DNA of 62,057 bases, from the NCBI GenBank assembly GCA_023665725.1, contig JAMPDH010000007.1, forward strand, positions 1 through 62,057, written 5' to 3'. A program made the translations under genes and the position numbers. Origin of the DNA: Clostridium sp. (GTDB lineage Bacteria; Bacillota_I; Bacilli_A; RF39; UBA660). Shown here piece by piece: positions 53,170-61,936 of the stretch (the first letter of the stretch is position 1; each line of letters begins with the position of its first letter). The notes beneath the pieces are model-generated. The model ran no database searches, was not told the DNA's origin, and saw only the letters and a program-made list of their open reading frames with translations.

Positions 53170-53191
53170 GGCACATAATTTTATATGTGCC
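53170..53191. repeat. perfect 8-bp hairpin without T-run
   Basis: GGCACATA (53170-53177) pairs with TATGTGCC (53184-53191). It lies in the non-coding gap 53141-53403 and is followed by no T-run. Confidence 0.6.
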
Positions 53192-53288
53192 TACATCTTA
53201 TGTGATATTTTATATGGTATAGATGATAAGCTTTAAGTTTTTATCAGTTTTATAATATATTAATATAAGTATGTATTCTCCTAAATAG

Positions 53289-53320
53289 CAAATAGATAAA
53301 CACTTATCTATTTGTTTTTA
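53289..53320 (+). terminator. intrinsic terminator in the 53.2-kb gap
   Basis: CAAATAGATAA (53289-53299) pairs perfectly with TTATCTATTTG (53304-53314), then T's. It is 150 bases after the yihY stop, so either a long 3' UTR or a small RNA ends here. Confidence 0.8.
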
Positions 53321-53403
53321 TTATAATGTAAAGTATCCTATAGTTATCTTTTAATTTAATCAATTATGTGATATACTTAATTTTAGTGTTTGAGGTGATA
53401 ATT

Positions 53404-55458
53404 TTGAAAAAAATTATAAACAAAACTAAAGATAAATTAAAAAAAACATTACTATCTATAAAAAAATTTGATTATAGAGGTTATTATAACGAAAATAAGT
53501 TAATGATAATTTTTATATTAACATCCCTTATTAATGCAATGTTACTTAGATTTTTAACTATTAAAAATTATTTTGATATTCAACCTGTATTATGTGATTT
53601 TATAATACTAGTAATATTAAGTTCATTTAGTTATTTAATTAAGAAAAAAAATAGAATAAAATACTTTTTCTTTCTCTCTATATTATTTACTTTAATATGC
53701 ATAATTAACTCTATGTATTATACAAACTATTTGTCATTTGCTTCAATTTCATTATTTTCAACAGCTTTTCAAGTAGTAGATGTTGTTGATGCAGTATATG
53801 AGAATATATTGGAGTTAAAAGATTTCTGCTATATATGGCAAATAGTTGCTATATCATTTGCCTATTTTAATATCAAGAAAAAGGAAGATATAAAAAAATC
53901 AAATAAAAGAGAAAAAAATAAGTTTTTAAATACATTAATATTTGGAATTTTATCACTTGGTTTATTTGCACTTACTTTGTCACCAACAGATATTGGAAGG
54001 ATAACAAAGCAATGGAATAGAAATTATATAATTTCTAAGTATGGAGTATATGCTTATCAAATAAGTGATGCAATATTTAGTGTAACACCCAAAATAACTA
54101 GTATATTTGGATATGATAAAAATTATAAAATGTTTAGAGATTACTATAATGAAAAAAATCCAACTATTCCTAATAATTATACTAATATATTTGAGGGTAA
54201 AAATATCTTAGTAATACATGCTGAAAGTATTCAGGCTTTTACTATGCAAACTTCGTTTAATGGAATAGAAGTAACACCAAATTTAAATAGACTTGCAAAT
54301 GAAGGAATATATTTTTCTAATTTTTATGCACAAGAAAGTGTAGGGACTAGTAGCGATAGTGAGTTTACATTTAATACCTCTCTTTTACCATCATCTACAG
54401 GGACAATTGCTATTAATCATTGGGAAAGTGAGTATGAAACTATAGAAAAGCTTTTAAAACAAAAAGGTTATTATACATTTAGTATGCATGGTAATAATTG
54501 CTCTTTTTGGAATAGAAATTTACTTCATCAACAATTTGGGTATGATAAATTTTATTGTTATACAAATGATTATGTAATAGATGAGGAAATTGGACTTGGT
54601 TTATCCGATAAATCATTCTTCAATCAATCAGTACCAAAAATAGAAGATATAAATAATAATCATTCTAACTGGTATGGGCTTCTTATAATGCTTTCAAATC
54701 ATACACCATTTTCCGATATAGATGGTTATACTGATTATGAAGTAGATTATAAGTATGAAACAATAGATGAAAAAACAGGGAAAAAAGTAATATCTTCTGC
54801 TCCTTATTTGGAAGGGACGGTACTTGGAAACTATATTAAATCCGTTCATTACGCTGATGAAGCATTGGGACAATTAATGCAAGATCTAGATGAATCAGGA
54901 CTTCTTGATAATACTGTTGTAGTAATATATGGAGATCATGATGCCAAAATAAAAAAATCAGAGTATGAGAGATTCTATAATTATGACTATAAAACTGATA
55001 CAGTTTTATCACCTAATGATTTAGGTTATATAGAGTTTGATTCTATTGATTATGAACTAAATAGAAAAGTTCCTTTTATAATATGGAGTAAGGATATGGA
55101 TCCCACATATTCAAAAGAGGTAACAGAAGTTATGGGAATGTACGATGTACTACCAACTCTTGCTAATATGTTAAATATTAAACCTAATTATAATTTGGGT
55201 AGTGATATATTTAGTAAAAAAGATAACATTGTTATTTTTCCAGATTCTAGCTGGATTACTAATGATATATATTATGAGTCTTCGACTGGTAAAATTTATA
55301 ATATAAGTAAGAATAATAACAATATAATTTATTCACAAGAGTATATTGATGAAATAAATAAAATGGTTGAAGAAAAGCTAGTTATTTCTAACTCCATAGC
55401 TTTATATGATTTAATAAAACAGGCAAATTTAGATAATTCAGTTGAATGCTCTGAATAG
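53404..55458 (+). CDS. LtaS-like membrane sulfatase (lipoteichoic acid synthase family)
   Basis: LtaS-family proteins polymerise glycerol-phosphate on a glycolipid anchor outside the cell. The 684 residues have about five N-terminal transmembrane helices (to about 220), then an extracellular sulfatase fold: the metal/nucleophile stretch ESVGTSSDSEFTFNTSLLPS with the Thr nucleophile, SMHGNNCSFWNRN, LLIMLSNHTPF, and YGDHDAKI. The TTG start at 53404 has GAGGTGAT 6 bases upstream. Together with the glucolipid synthase at 20879 it suggests an LTA-like polymer; the exact product is inferred. Confidence 0.9.
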   Translation: MKKIINKTKDKLKKTLLSIKKFDYRGYYNENKLMIIFILTSLINAMLLRFLTIKNYFDIQPVLCDFIILVILSSFSYLIKKKNRIKYFFFLSILFTLICIINSMYYTNYLSFASISLFSTAFQVVDVVDAVYENILELKDFCYIWQIVAISFAYFNIKKKEDIKKSNKREKNKFLNTLIFGILSLGLFALTLSPTDIGRITKQWNRNYIISKYGVYAYQISDAIFSVTPKITSIFGYDKNYKMFRDYYNEKNPTIPNNYTNIFEGKNILVIHAESIQAFTMQTSFNGIEVTPNLNRLANEGIYFSNFYAQESVGTSSDSEFTFNTSLLPSSTGTIAINHWESEYETIEKLLKQKGYYTFSMHGNNCSFWNRNLLHQQFGYDKFYCYTNDYVIDEEIGLGLSDKSFFNQSVPKIEDINNNHSNWYGLLIMLSNHTPFSDIDGYTDYEVDYKYETIDEKTGKKVISSAPYLEGTVLGNYIKSVHYADEALGQLMQDLDESGLLDNTVVVIYGDHDAKIKKSEYERFYNYDYKTDTVLSPNDLGYIEFDSIDYELNRKVPFIIWSKDMDPTYSKEVTEVMGMYDVLPTLANMLNIKPNYNLGSDIFSKKDNIVIFPDSSWITNDIYYESSTGKIYNISKNNNNIIYSQEYIDEINKMVEEKLVISNSIALYDLIKQANLDNSVECSE

Positions 55459-55468
55459 GGGAGGTAAC

Positions 55469-56092
55469 ATGAAAAGAAAGTTAAGTTTATCTAAAATTAT
55501 TATATTTTCTTTATATATTATATTTATAGGCCTTATTATTTTTGCTATTGTAAAAATACTTACACCTGATAAAAAAACAGTTGATATATCTGTAGTTGAC
55601 AGTATTGAAAATTATAATTATAAACTAGAGAGTAGTGCTACAAAATATCAAAAATCATTATTTAAGGAATTATCAGAATTACTTAGCAAAGAAGATTATA
55701 GTATAGAAGAGTATGCAAAATTGATATCAAAATTATTTGTTACAGATTTTTATACATTAGATAATAAACTAAACAAAAATGATATAGGAGGATTACAATA
55801 TATTTATTCTTATTTTAAAGAGGATTTCATATCTTATTCGAAAGAGACAGTATATAAGACAGTTAAAAATAATATGTATGGGGACAGAAATCAAAAATTA
55901 CCTATTGTAACAGGTGCAGAGGTTTTATCCATTTCCAATGATGAATTTAAGTATAATAGTGATACTTTAGATGCATATTATGTAGATATAAATGTTTCAT
56001 ATGAAGAAGATTTAGGATATCCTACTAGCATAAGCTTAGTTTTGGTAAAAAATAATAATAAAATAGAAGTAGTAAAAATGGAAACAAAATAG
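55469..56092 (+). CDS. Membrane-anchored uncharacterised protein
   Basis: This 207-residue protein has one N-terminal transmembrane helix (about 8-28) and an extracytoplasmic alpha/beta region (about 35-205) with a helical middle (KELSELLSKEDYSIEEYAKLISKLF) and C-terminal strands (LDAYYVDINVSYEE). I recognise no family. GGGGAGG is 7 bases before ATG 55469. It follows the LtaS-like gene by 10 bases, so it is probably an accessory of that system. Confidence 0.65.
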   Translation: MKRKLSLSKIIIFSLYIIFIGLIIFAIVKILTPDKKTVDISVVDSIENYNYKLESSATKYQKSLFKELSELLSKEDYSIEEYAKLISKLFVTDFYTLDNKLNKNDIGGLQYIYSYFKEDFISYSKETVYKTVKNNMYGDRNQKLPIVTGAEVLSISNDEFKYNSDTLDAYYVDINVSYEEDLGYPTSISLVLVKNNNKIEVVKMETK

Positions 56093-56105
56093 TTTTCATT
56101 TTTTT
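56076..56105 (+). terminator. intrinsic terminator of the LtaS-like operon
   Basis: AAATGGAAAC (56076-56085) pairs with GTTTTCATTT (56092-56101, one G-T pair), then T's. Confidence 0.8.
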
Positions 56106-56183
56106 AATATTATAATAAATATAAGTAGTTTAATTACCTTTATTAGCATAGTATTATAATGATACTAGAAAAGAGGTTTTAAG

Positions 56184-57704
56184 ATGAAAAATAATACTTT
56201 AAAACTTGTAATTAAGCAAATAAGAAAATATAAATTGACAAAATTATTTGAGGGTAAGGAACCAAAACAATTTGAAAAATGGATATCAATGTTAAACAGT
56301 AAACAAATTAATAATTTCCTTAGTTTAAATATAGATATTAATGAAATAAATTTTCCAATAGAAATATTACTTGATAATGATTTATTAAATTATGATGATT
56401 ATACTAGAAGAATTGAGGCCTTAATAAATTTTAAAAATTATGGTGATTGTTATATACATAGTTTTTTAAAAAGTAGCAATTTTTATAAGGATATTGAAGT
56501 AGTACTCAATAATAATATAAGAGATGGATTATGGATATTAGGAACAAAATCTTTTATTAATAGTCCCTATCATGATGAAGATTTAAATTTATTAATAAAA
56601 ACTCAAAGTGCTAATAATGATATATTCAATTCTAAAATTTCAGATGCTTTAGCAAGAGTCGCAGCAGATTATCATTCTATTAAAAGTCGATATCATCAAT
56701 TAGATATGAAATTAATAGCTCAATGTAAAGATGATTATTCATTACAAACAAATAAAGAAAATTATATAAAAATTTTAAGTAATTTAGCTATAAATGAAGT
56801 ATCATTGTCAGATAAGTATCATCTAGAAAATATGCAAATATTAGCGTCTAATCCTGTTTCTAAACAATTTTTATTTAAAATAATGACAGATGTAAAAACA
56901 ATAAATGGAAAATATTATCGTAAAGAAATAGAAGCTTTAGTTAAGGCTAAAAGTGAACATACAGCGGAAGCACTATATTATTATATAAAAAATCCAGGAT
57001 ATAATTTTGGAGATTCACATTATTATGATATTGAAGATGCACCATATGTTTATAATTGTAATTATGTATCTGGTCGTAATAATCCAGATTATCTAAAAAA
57101 TCTAGAACTAATAAATCAAATTAATGATAAGTTTGTAATACGTTTTGTATCTATTTTAATGAATCAAGATTTTATAAATAGCAATTATAAAAAATTTGAT
57201 TTGGAATTATTAGAATCTATTTCATCTGAATCGACCTTTATAGATTTATATAGACTAATGTTTGATAGTAAATTCTTAAATAGTATTCATCATAAGGAAG
57301 ATATTATTATTATAAGTCAAACTGCAAATAAGAGAATTAGGCAATTATTATTAAAAAAAGCTACAGATGAACATAGTATTTGTAGTATAAATCATAAGTA
57401 TGATATGAACTACATTTCAAAATTAGATATAGATAATATTAGCAATGAAATATATCGCTCTATATATTATTATTTATTTGATGAGAAAGGTATTAATAAT
57501 GAAGATCATATTTCTATATTAGAAAAACTTAGTAAAGGAATACCTGTTGATGTCAATGATTGTTTTTCAGAATACTTAAATAATTTAGAAAAACAAATAG
57601 ATGATAATGAGAATAATACAATTGAAATTATTAAATCTAATTCTAATGCTGAAAATAAACTTAAAATTTTAACTTTTATAAAAAAAATTATTCATAAAGG
57701 ATAA
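56184..57704 (+). CDS. Helical-repeat protein with YHxxD motif repeats
   Basis: This 506-residue cytosolic protein is built of helical repeats. A recurring motif, roughly (N/S)-x-x-Y-H-x-x-D/E-L/M-x-L-I/L, appears about nine times: near residues 68, 126, 167, 209, 241, 332, 366, 401 and 437. Examples are NSPYHDEDLNLLIKT, KSRYHQLDMKLIAQ and NSIHHKEDIIIISQ. Spacing is mostly 32-50 residues. No enzyme motif, signal or membrane helix is seen. A superhelical scaffold or binding protein is the likely form, but I cannot assign a known repeat family. GAGGTTTT precedes ATG; a bidirectional terminator follows. Confidence 0.75.
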   Translation: MKNNTLKLVIKQIRKYKLTKLFEGKEPKQFEKWISMLNSKQINNFLSLNIDINEINFPIEILLDNDLLNYDDYTRRIEALINFKNYGDCYIHSFLKSSNFYKDIEVVLNNNIRDGLWILGTKSFINSPYHDEDLNLLIKTQSANNDIFNSKISDALARVAADYHSIKSRYHQLDMKLIAQCKDDYSLQTNKENYIKILSNLAINEVSLSDKYHLENMQILASNPVSKQFLFKIMTDVKTINGKYYRKEIEALVKAKSEHTAEALYYYIKNPGYNFGDSHYYDIEDAPYVYNCNYVSGRNNPDYLKNLELINQINDKFVIRFVSILMNQDFINSNYKKFDLELLESISSESTFIDLYRLMFDSKFLNSIHHKEDIIIISQTANKRIRQLLLKKATDEHSICSINHKYDMNYISKLDIDNISNEIYRSIYYYLFDEKGINNEDHISILEKLSKGIPVDVNDCFSEYLNNLEKQIDDNENNTIEIIKSNSNAENKLKILTFIKKIIHKG

Positions 57705-57708
57705 CAAT

Positions 57709-57736
57709 AAAGTGTGTTTTATTTACACACTTTTTT
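57709..57736. terminator. bidirectional intrinsic terminator
   Basis: AAAGTGTGT (57709-57717) pairs with ACACACTTT (57725-57733), with T's on the + strand. It separates the repeat protein from the convergent gene. Confidence 0.8.
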
Positions 57737-58583
57737 AATTAAAATATTTTTGATAATTATAAGTTTTTCCTTCAATAATAATTTTATCTTCAGTTATTAT
57801 TTCAAATTTCCATGTTACAGGTTTATCTAATTTTTCTTTTTCCCCTATATCAGTTGTTTGATGTGTCATTATAGCAGTTAAAATATTATTTTCTACTTTA
57901 TAAGTACCATCAGCTGTATAACCACCACAAGCACTGTAAGGACAATTATTAACAAGATAATTAACCTTGCCATTTTTACCAAATTGCATAGCATACCAAG
58001 AATCTGTTTTTTTATAAACATAATATCCAGTTGTCTTAATAGTAGCAGATTCTACTTTTAAAGCAAAGTCTTTTTCTGTTTTATTACCACTCATATCAAC
58101 AGCGATATATTTTAAACTATATTCACCAATTTTATTATAATCATATTCTCCTTCAATAGTTGCAGTTATATTTTCATTAGAATTATCAGTTACTATTACA
58201 TTTTTTAATAAATCTGGTTTGCTTCCAACAGTAGTAGTTATTGCATCTTCACCTTCAATTAAAGGTGGAGTAGTATCTATGATAGTTACTTTGAATGATA
58301 AATTTTTTTCTTGTTTTTTTGTATTGTAATATTTAATAGTTATATCTTTTTCTCCAAGTTTAGAAGTATCTATTAATTCATTTTCATTTATAATTTCTAC
58401 ATTTTCTTTAGTTTTTATTAGAGATAGAATAGGAACTTTACTGTTAATTTCAAATTGTAATGTATCAGATAAAATAATTTTTTCTTTATTAATATTTAAA
58501 AATATAATTAATAATGTCGTTATTAGTATTAATAATGTTAGTGATATTATAATTAAAATCTTTTTATTTTTAGATAATTTCAT
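57735..58583 (-). CDS. Membrane-anchored protein with DUF5011/Ig-like domain
   Basis: This 282-residue surface protein has a basic N-terminus and one transmembrane anchor (about 9-30). Two beta-sandwich domains follow: about 35-105, then a DUF5011/Ig-like domain (about 105-180) with DTTPPLIEG, VTDNSNENITATIEG and YKIGEYSLKYIAVDMSGN-type text. The C-terminal domain (about 185-282) has two Cys (NNCPYSACGG) and a strand-rich end. This is typical of surface adhesive or wall-binding modules. Its ribosome site is AAGGTGAAAT on the minus strand. Confidence 0.8.
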   Translation of the reverse strand: MKLSKNKKILIIISLTLLILITTLLIIFLNINKEKIILSDTLQFEINSKVPILSLIKTKENVEIINENELIDTSKLGEKDITIKYYNTKKQEKNLSFKVTIIDTTPPLIEGEDAITTTVGSKPDLLKNVIVTDNSNENITATIEGEYDYNKIGEYSLKYIAVDMSGNKTEKDFALKVESATIKTTGYYVYKKTDSWYAMQFGKNGKVNYLVNNCPYSACGGYTADGTYKVENNILTAIMTHQTTDIGEKEKLDKPVTWKFEIITEDKIIIEGKTYNYQKYFN

Positions 58584-58688
58584 TTTTATTTCACCTTATT
58601 TTAATTATATCATTAAAAATTATAAAGTAAAGGGTAAGAGTTACTTTGTATTAAATTAATAAATAATAAAAAAAATGACAAAGTTTTG

Positions 58689-59585
58689 TCACTTTTTTAA
58701 AGTTTTAATACACTTATTTAATGTTCTCTTTTCTTTAGTTAATTCAGTATTGGTTACAGTATATTGTTTTGATAAATGTACTCTGCCATTATAATTGTTT
58801 GATTCTAATAGTACTGAACCAGTGGGCCAAGATTTGCACCCTCCCGTTGTTTCATGAAGTTGAATTTTTAATAATTCAGTTTTACTCAACTTTAATATTA
58901 ATTTATCTAACTCCAATAAATCTTTTTTATCAAAATCATTTTGATTATTTTGTCTAAATGAAATTAATTGATATAATATAGTTCCAAAATCCGCATTAAA
59001 ATGTGAACAAGATTCATATCCCTCTCTAATTATAAATAATGCATTTGCTAATGAGGGGTATTGCATAATCCCTTCATTAATTTTTTTCCATTGATGATTT
59101 GATATAAATTCCTGTAATGCTTTATTTGTATACATTTGCTTACCGTATGCTTGTGCAGGTGATATAATTTTCCCTTCATTAAAAATACTAATAATATTAA
59201 ATAATATATTGTTTTTGATTGAATCCCGAGTATTTAGATCAATAAAATGTACTGCTCCATTAGTAATAATTCTAAATTCATGAATACTTAGGCATTTAGG
59301 ATCGTTTTCCCTATGATTTACACGCCATAGCTCTAATTCAATAACATATGATTTCCCTTTATAATATATTCTTTTACAAAAATCTATATTTTTCCATGTA
59401 TCCTTATTTGTTTTAAAAATGATTTCTTCTTGTTCTAAAGAAATTATATCAAAATCTTGTCTAAAACTATCGGCAATAATGACATTTTGATTTCTATATG
59501 ATGCTAGAAATTTATATATAACTTCATATTCGTCATTGGAAATTTTTTCATCGTAATTAAAATACCAATTTTGTGGTATAATCAT
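58689..59585 (-). CDS. Uncharacterised protein next to tRNA-Cys
   Basis: This 298-residue soluble protein I cannot place. It has an alpha/beta first half with ELELWRVNHRENDPKCLSIHEF and a helical second half, ending in LHETTGGCKSWPTGSVLL and a charged tail. It has more Trp, Cys and His than its neighbours and an independent promoter, which suggests an accessory, possibly acquired gene beside a tRNA. ATG 59585 follows AAGGAG on the minus strand; the GTG at 59594 would overlap it. Confidence 0.65.
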   Translation of the reverse strand: MIIPQNWYFNYDEKISNDEYEVIYKFLASYRNQNVIIADSFRQDFDIISLEQEEIIFKTNKDTWKNIDFCKRIYYKGKSYVIELELWRVNHRENDPKCLSIHEFRIITNGAVHFIDLNTRDSIKNNILFNIISIFNEGKIISPAQAYGKQMYTNKALQEFISNHQWKKINEGIMQYPSLANALFIIREGYESCSHFNADFGTILYQLISFRQNNQNDFDKKDLLELDKLILKLSKTELLKIQLHETTGGCKSWPTGSVLLESNNYNGRVHLSKQYTVTNTELTKEKRTLNKCIKTLKK

Positions 59586-59615
59586 AAATTCCACTCCTTT
59601 TTAATTGCTAATCAT

Positions 59616-59644
59616 AATATATGCCTTTATTTAGAATTTGGCAA
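59616..59644 (-). promoter_or_regulatory. promoter of the 58689-59585 gene
   Basis: On the minus strand TTGCCA (59639-59644), 17-base spacer, TATATT (59616-59621). Confidence 0.6.
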
Positions 59645-59747
59645 CAGTATGTAATTTGGTTTTCTAACTAGATTTTTTTTACAAATATAAAAATATCATC
59701 AATAAATTTGATCACTTTTCAATTATAAATTTTATTATTTATCAAAG

Positions 59748-59775
59748 AAAAAAAACGAACCATAAGAGTTCGTAT
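59748..59775 (-). terminator. intrinsic terminator of tRNA-Cys
   Basis: ACGAAC (59755-59760) pairs with GTTCGT (59768-59773); read on the minus strand the stem is followed by seven or more T's. Confidence 0.85.
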
Positions 59776-59785
59776 ATTTTCAATC

Positions 59786-59861
59786 TGGAGGGCCTAGTCG
59801 GATTTGAACCAACGCATCAAGGAGTTGCAGTCCTTTGCCTTAGCCACTTGGCTATAGACCC
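59786..59861 (-). tRNA. tRNA-Cys (anticodon GCA)
   Basis: Reverse-complement reading gives acceptor GGGTCTA pairing with TAGGCCC (one G-T pair), discriminator T and an encoded CCA. The anticodon loop CTGCAAC contains GCA, read Cys. TTCAAATC in the T-loop is canonical. It is 76 bases long and single, with its own promoter and terminator. Confidence 0.96.
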
Positions 59862-59872
59862 ACAACACAAAA

Positions 59873-59901
59873 ATTATATCAAAAAACAAATAGAATTACA
59901 A
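59873..59901 (-). promoter_or_regulatory. promoter of tRNA-Cys
   Basis: On the minus strand TTGTAA (59896-59901), 17-base spacer, TATAAT (59873-59878), ending 11 bases before the tRNA 5' end. Confidence 0.7.
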
Positions 59902-60003
59902 TATTTTTTAAAATATTTGTAAACTTTTAAATAATTATATCAATTTTTTTTGTTAAAATGTATAATGTGGTTTATAATAATATATGTAGGTAGTGATGTA
60001 TGT

Positions 60004-61908
60004 ATGAAAAAAAAATTAAAATTAATTATGGAAAATAAATTAGCATTTATAATAATTGCTATTGTATTATTACTTTTAACAATAGGCACATTTTATCTAT
60101 TTTATGTAATATCATTATTAAATAATATAGAAAATGAACTTAGATTTTTATTTCAAATTATAATACTTTTTATATGGTTTATAATGTTGCATTTTAGTTT
60201 TAAGTCATTATTAAAGAATAAAAAAGTTATGTATATTTCACTAATAGTATTTATGATTATATATATAATTATACTAATTTTTGCATCTTTTACAGCTCAT
60301 AATTGGTATTTAAAAATTTCTAATATAAGTACAACTACTAATACCTATTCTATGAGTATTGTAACATTAAAAAGTAATTTAATAGAAGACATTAAAAATA
60401 TAGATAATAAAGATAAAATTGGAATAATAGATGATAATAATGCAAATGAAACTTCTATTCAAGAAGAAATATTGAAAAAAGAAAATCTATCTAATGAAAC
60501 TATACAATATAATGATTATGGACCATTATTAGAGGATTTACTAACTGGTAATATAAAATATGCCATATTACCTGCAAACTATGAAATAACATTTTCTTCT
60601 ATTGAAGAACTTGACATTGATAATATAAAGTCAATATATACTTATAGTAAAGATGTCAACGTAGAGACAACATCTAACGAGATATTAGACAAACCGTTTA
60701 CAGTTTTACTTATGGGAGTTGATTCTAAGGTAAGTGATATAAGAAATGCCTCTTTAAATGGTGATGCACTTATGTTAATAACATTTAATCCCGATACTTT
60801 AAATGCAACAATATTAAGTATACCAAGAGATACATATACATCTATATCTTGTTTTGCCGGAAATAGGAAAAATAAAATTACACATTCAGCTTGGTATGGA
60901 GAATCTTGTGTAGAAAAAACAATAGAAAATTTAGTTGGAATTGATATAGATTATTATGTAAAAATTGATTTTAAAGGACTTGTTGAATTAGTTGATTCGG
61001 TTGGAGGAATAGATGTAGATGTTCCTATTAAGTTTTGTGAACAAGATAGTGATAGGAATTTTGATAATTTAATTTGTTTGGATAAAGGTGTTCAAACCTT
61101 AAATGGAGAACAAGCACTAGCTCTATCAAGACATAGAAAAACAATAAATGATTTTATTAGAGGTCAAAATCAACAATTAGTTATAAAAGGTCTTATGGAT
61201 AAATTAATAAAAATACGTAATGTAGATACAATAGGAAATATACTTGATGCATTAAAAAATAATATTGAAACTAATATAACTACTAACCAGATTTTCTCAC
61301 TTTATAATGTTGCTTTAAAAGTAGTAGATTCTTCTAAGACAAATGATACATTTAATATGCAAAGATTATATATAAGTGGTTATGATAAATATATATTTGA
61401 TTATAGTAATCTATATAATGCAGGTATGAAATTAAATCTTTATAATTTTATACCATATGAAGGCTCTTTAAATGATGTAAGCAAAGCTATGAAAGTAAAT
61501 TTAGGTATAGAAGAAGAAGAACAAATTAAAAAATTAAATTTTGATATAAATAATCCATATAAAGAAACAATAATTGGAAAAGGAAAATACCAAATTACAA
61601 ATAGTTTGAATTTATTACCTAATTTTGTAGGTAAAAATGTATCAGTTGCGAATACCTATGCTAAAAATAATGGAATGAATATTACAATTAAAGAGACAAC
61701 AGGGAATAGTTCTAATTTTGTAGGTCAAATTATAAGTCAGTCACCATATGCTAATATAGATACAGATTTTATGGATAAAAGTAAGGGTATAACTGTGACT
61801 GTGGTCACTTCTATTGTTGACAATAATATACAAGATAATAATCAAAATATAGATAATAATGATAATGAAATAAAAGATGGGGATATTGTTATAGATAATG
61901 AAGAATGA
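60004..61908 (+). CDS. LytR-CpsA-Psr ligase fused to a PASTA domain
   Basis: LCP enzymes transfer teichoic-acid-like polymers from lipid carriers to peptidoglycan. The 634 residues have three N-terminal transmembrane helices (to about 100), then an extracellular accessory domain (about 110-215) with ILPANYEITF. The LCP domain (about 230-385) has LLMGVDSKVSD, LMLITFNPDTLNATILSIPRDTY with the catalytic Arg-Asp, and LSRHRKTINDFIRGQNQQ. Near the end is a PASTA domain (about 535-605) with LPNFVGKNVSVANTYAKNNGMNITI, then an acidic Asn/Asp tail. ATG 60004 is preferred over ATG 59950 because helix 1 starts there. Confidence 0.92.
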   Translation: MKKKLKLIMENKLAFIIIAIVLLLLTIGTFYLFYVISLLNNIENELRFLFQIIILFIWFIMLHFSFKSLLKNKKVMYISLIVFMIIYIIILIFASFTAHNWYLKISNISTTTNTYSMSIVTLKSNLIEDIKNIDNKDKIGIIDDNNANETSIQEEILKKENLSNETIQYNDYGPLLEDLLTGNIKYAILPANYEITFSSIEELDIDNIKSIYTYSKDVNVETTSNEILDKPFTVLLMGVDSKVSDIRNASLNGDALMLITFNPDTLNATILSIPRDTYTSISCFAGNRKNKITHSAWYGESCVEKTIENLVGIDIDYYVKIDFKGLVELVDSVGGIDVDVPIKFCEQDSDRNFDNLICLDKGVQTLNGEQALALSRHRKTINDFIRGQNQQLVIKGLMDKLIKIRNVDTIGNILDALKNNIETNITTNQIFSLYNVALKVVDSSKTNDTFNMQRLYISGYDKYIFDYSNLYNAGMKLNLYNFIPYEGSLNDVSKAMKVNLGIEEEEQIKKLNFDINNPYKETIIGKGKYQITNSLNLLPNFVGKNVSVANTYAKNNGMNITIKETTGNSSNFVGQIISQSPYANIDTDFMDKSKGITVTVVTSIVDNNIQDNNQNIDNNDNEIKDGDIVIDNEE

Positions 61909-61936
61909 AAATGGTGATTTATAGTCATCATTTTTT
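61908..61936 (+). terminator. intrinsic terminator of the LCP gene
   Basis: AAAATGGTGA (61908-61917) pairs with TCATCATTTT (61925-61934, one G-T pair), then T's. The rest of the window (to 62057) holds no recognisable feature. Confidence 0.75.
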
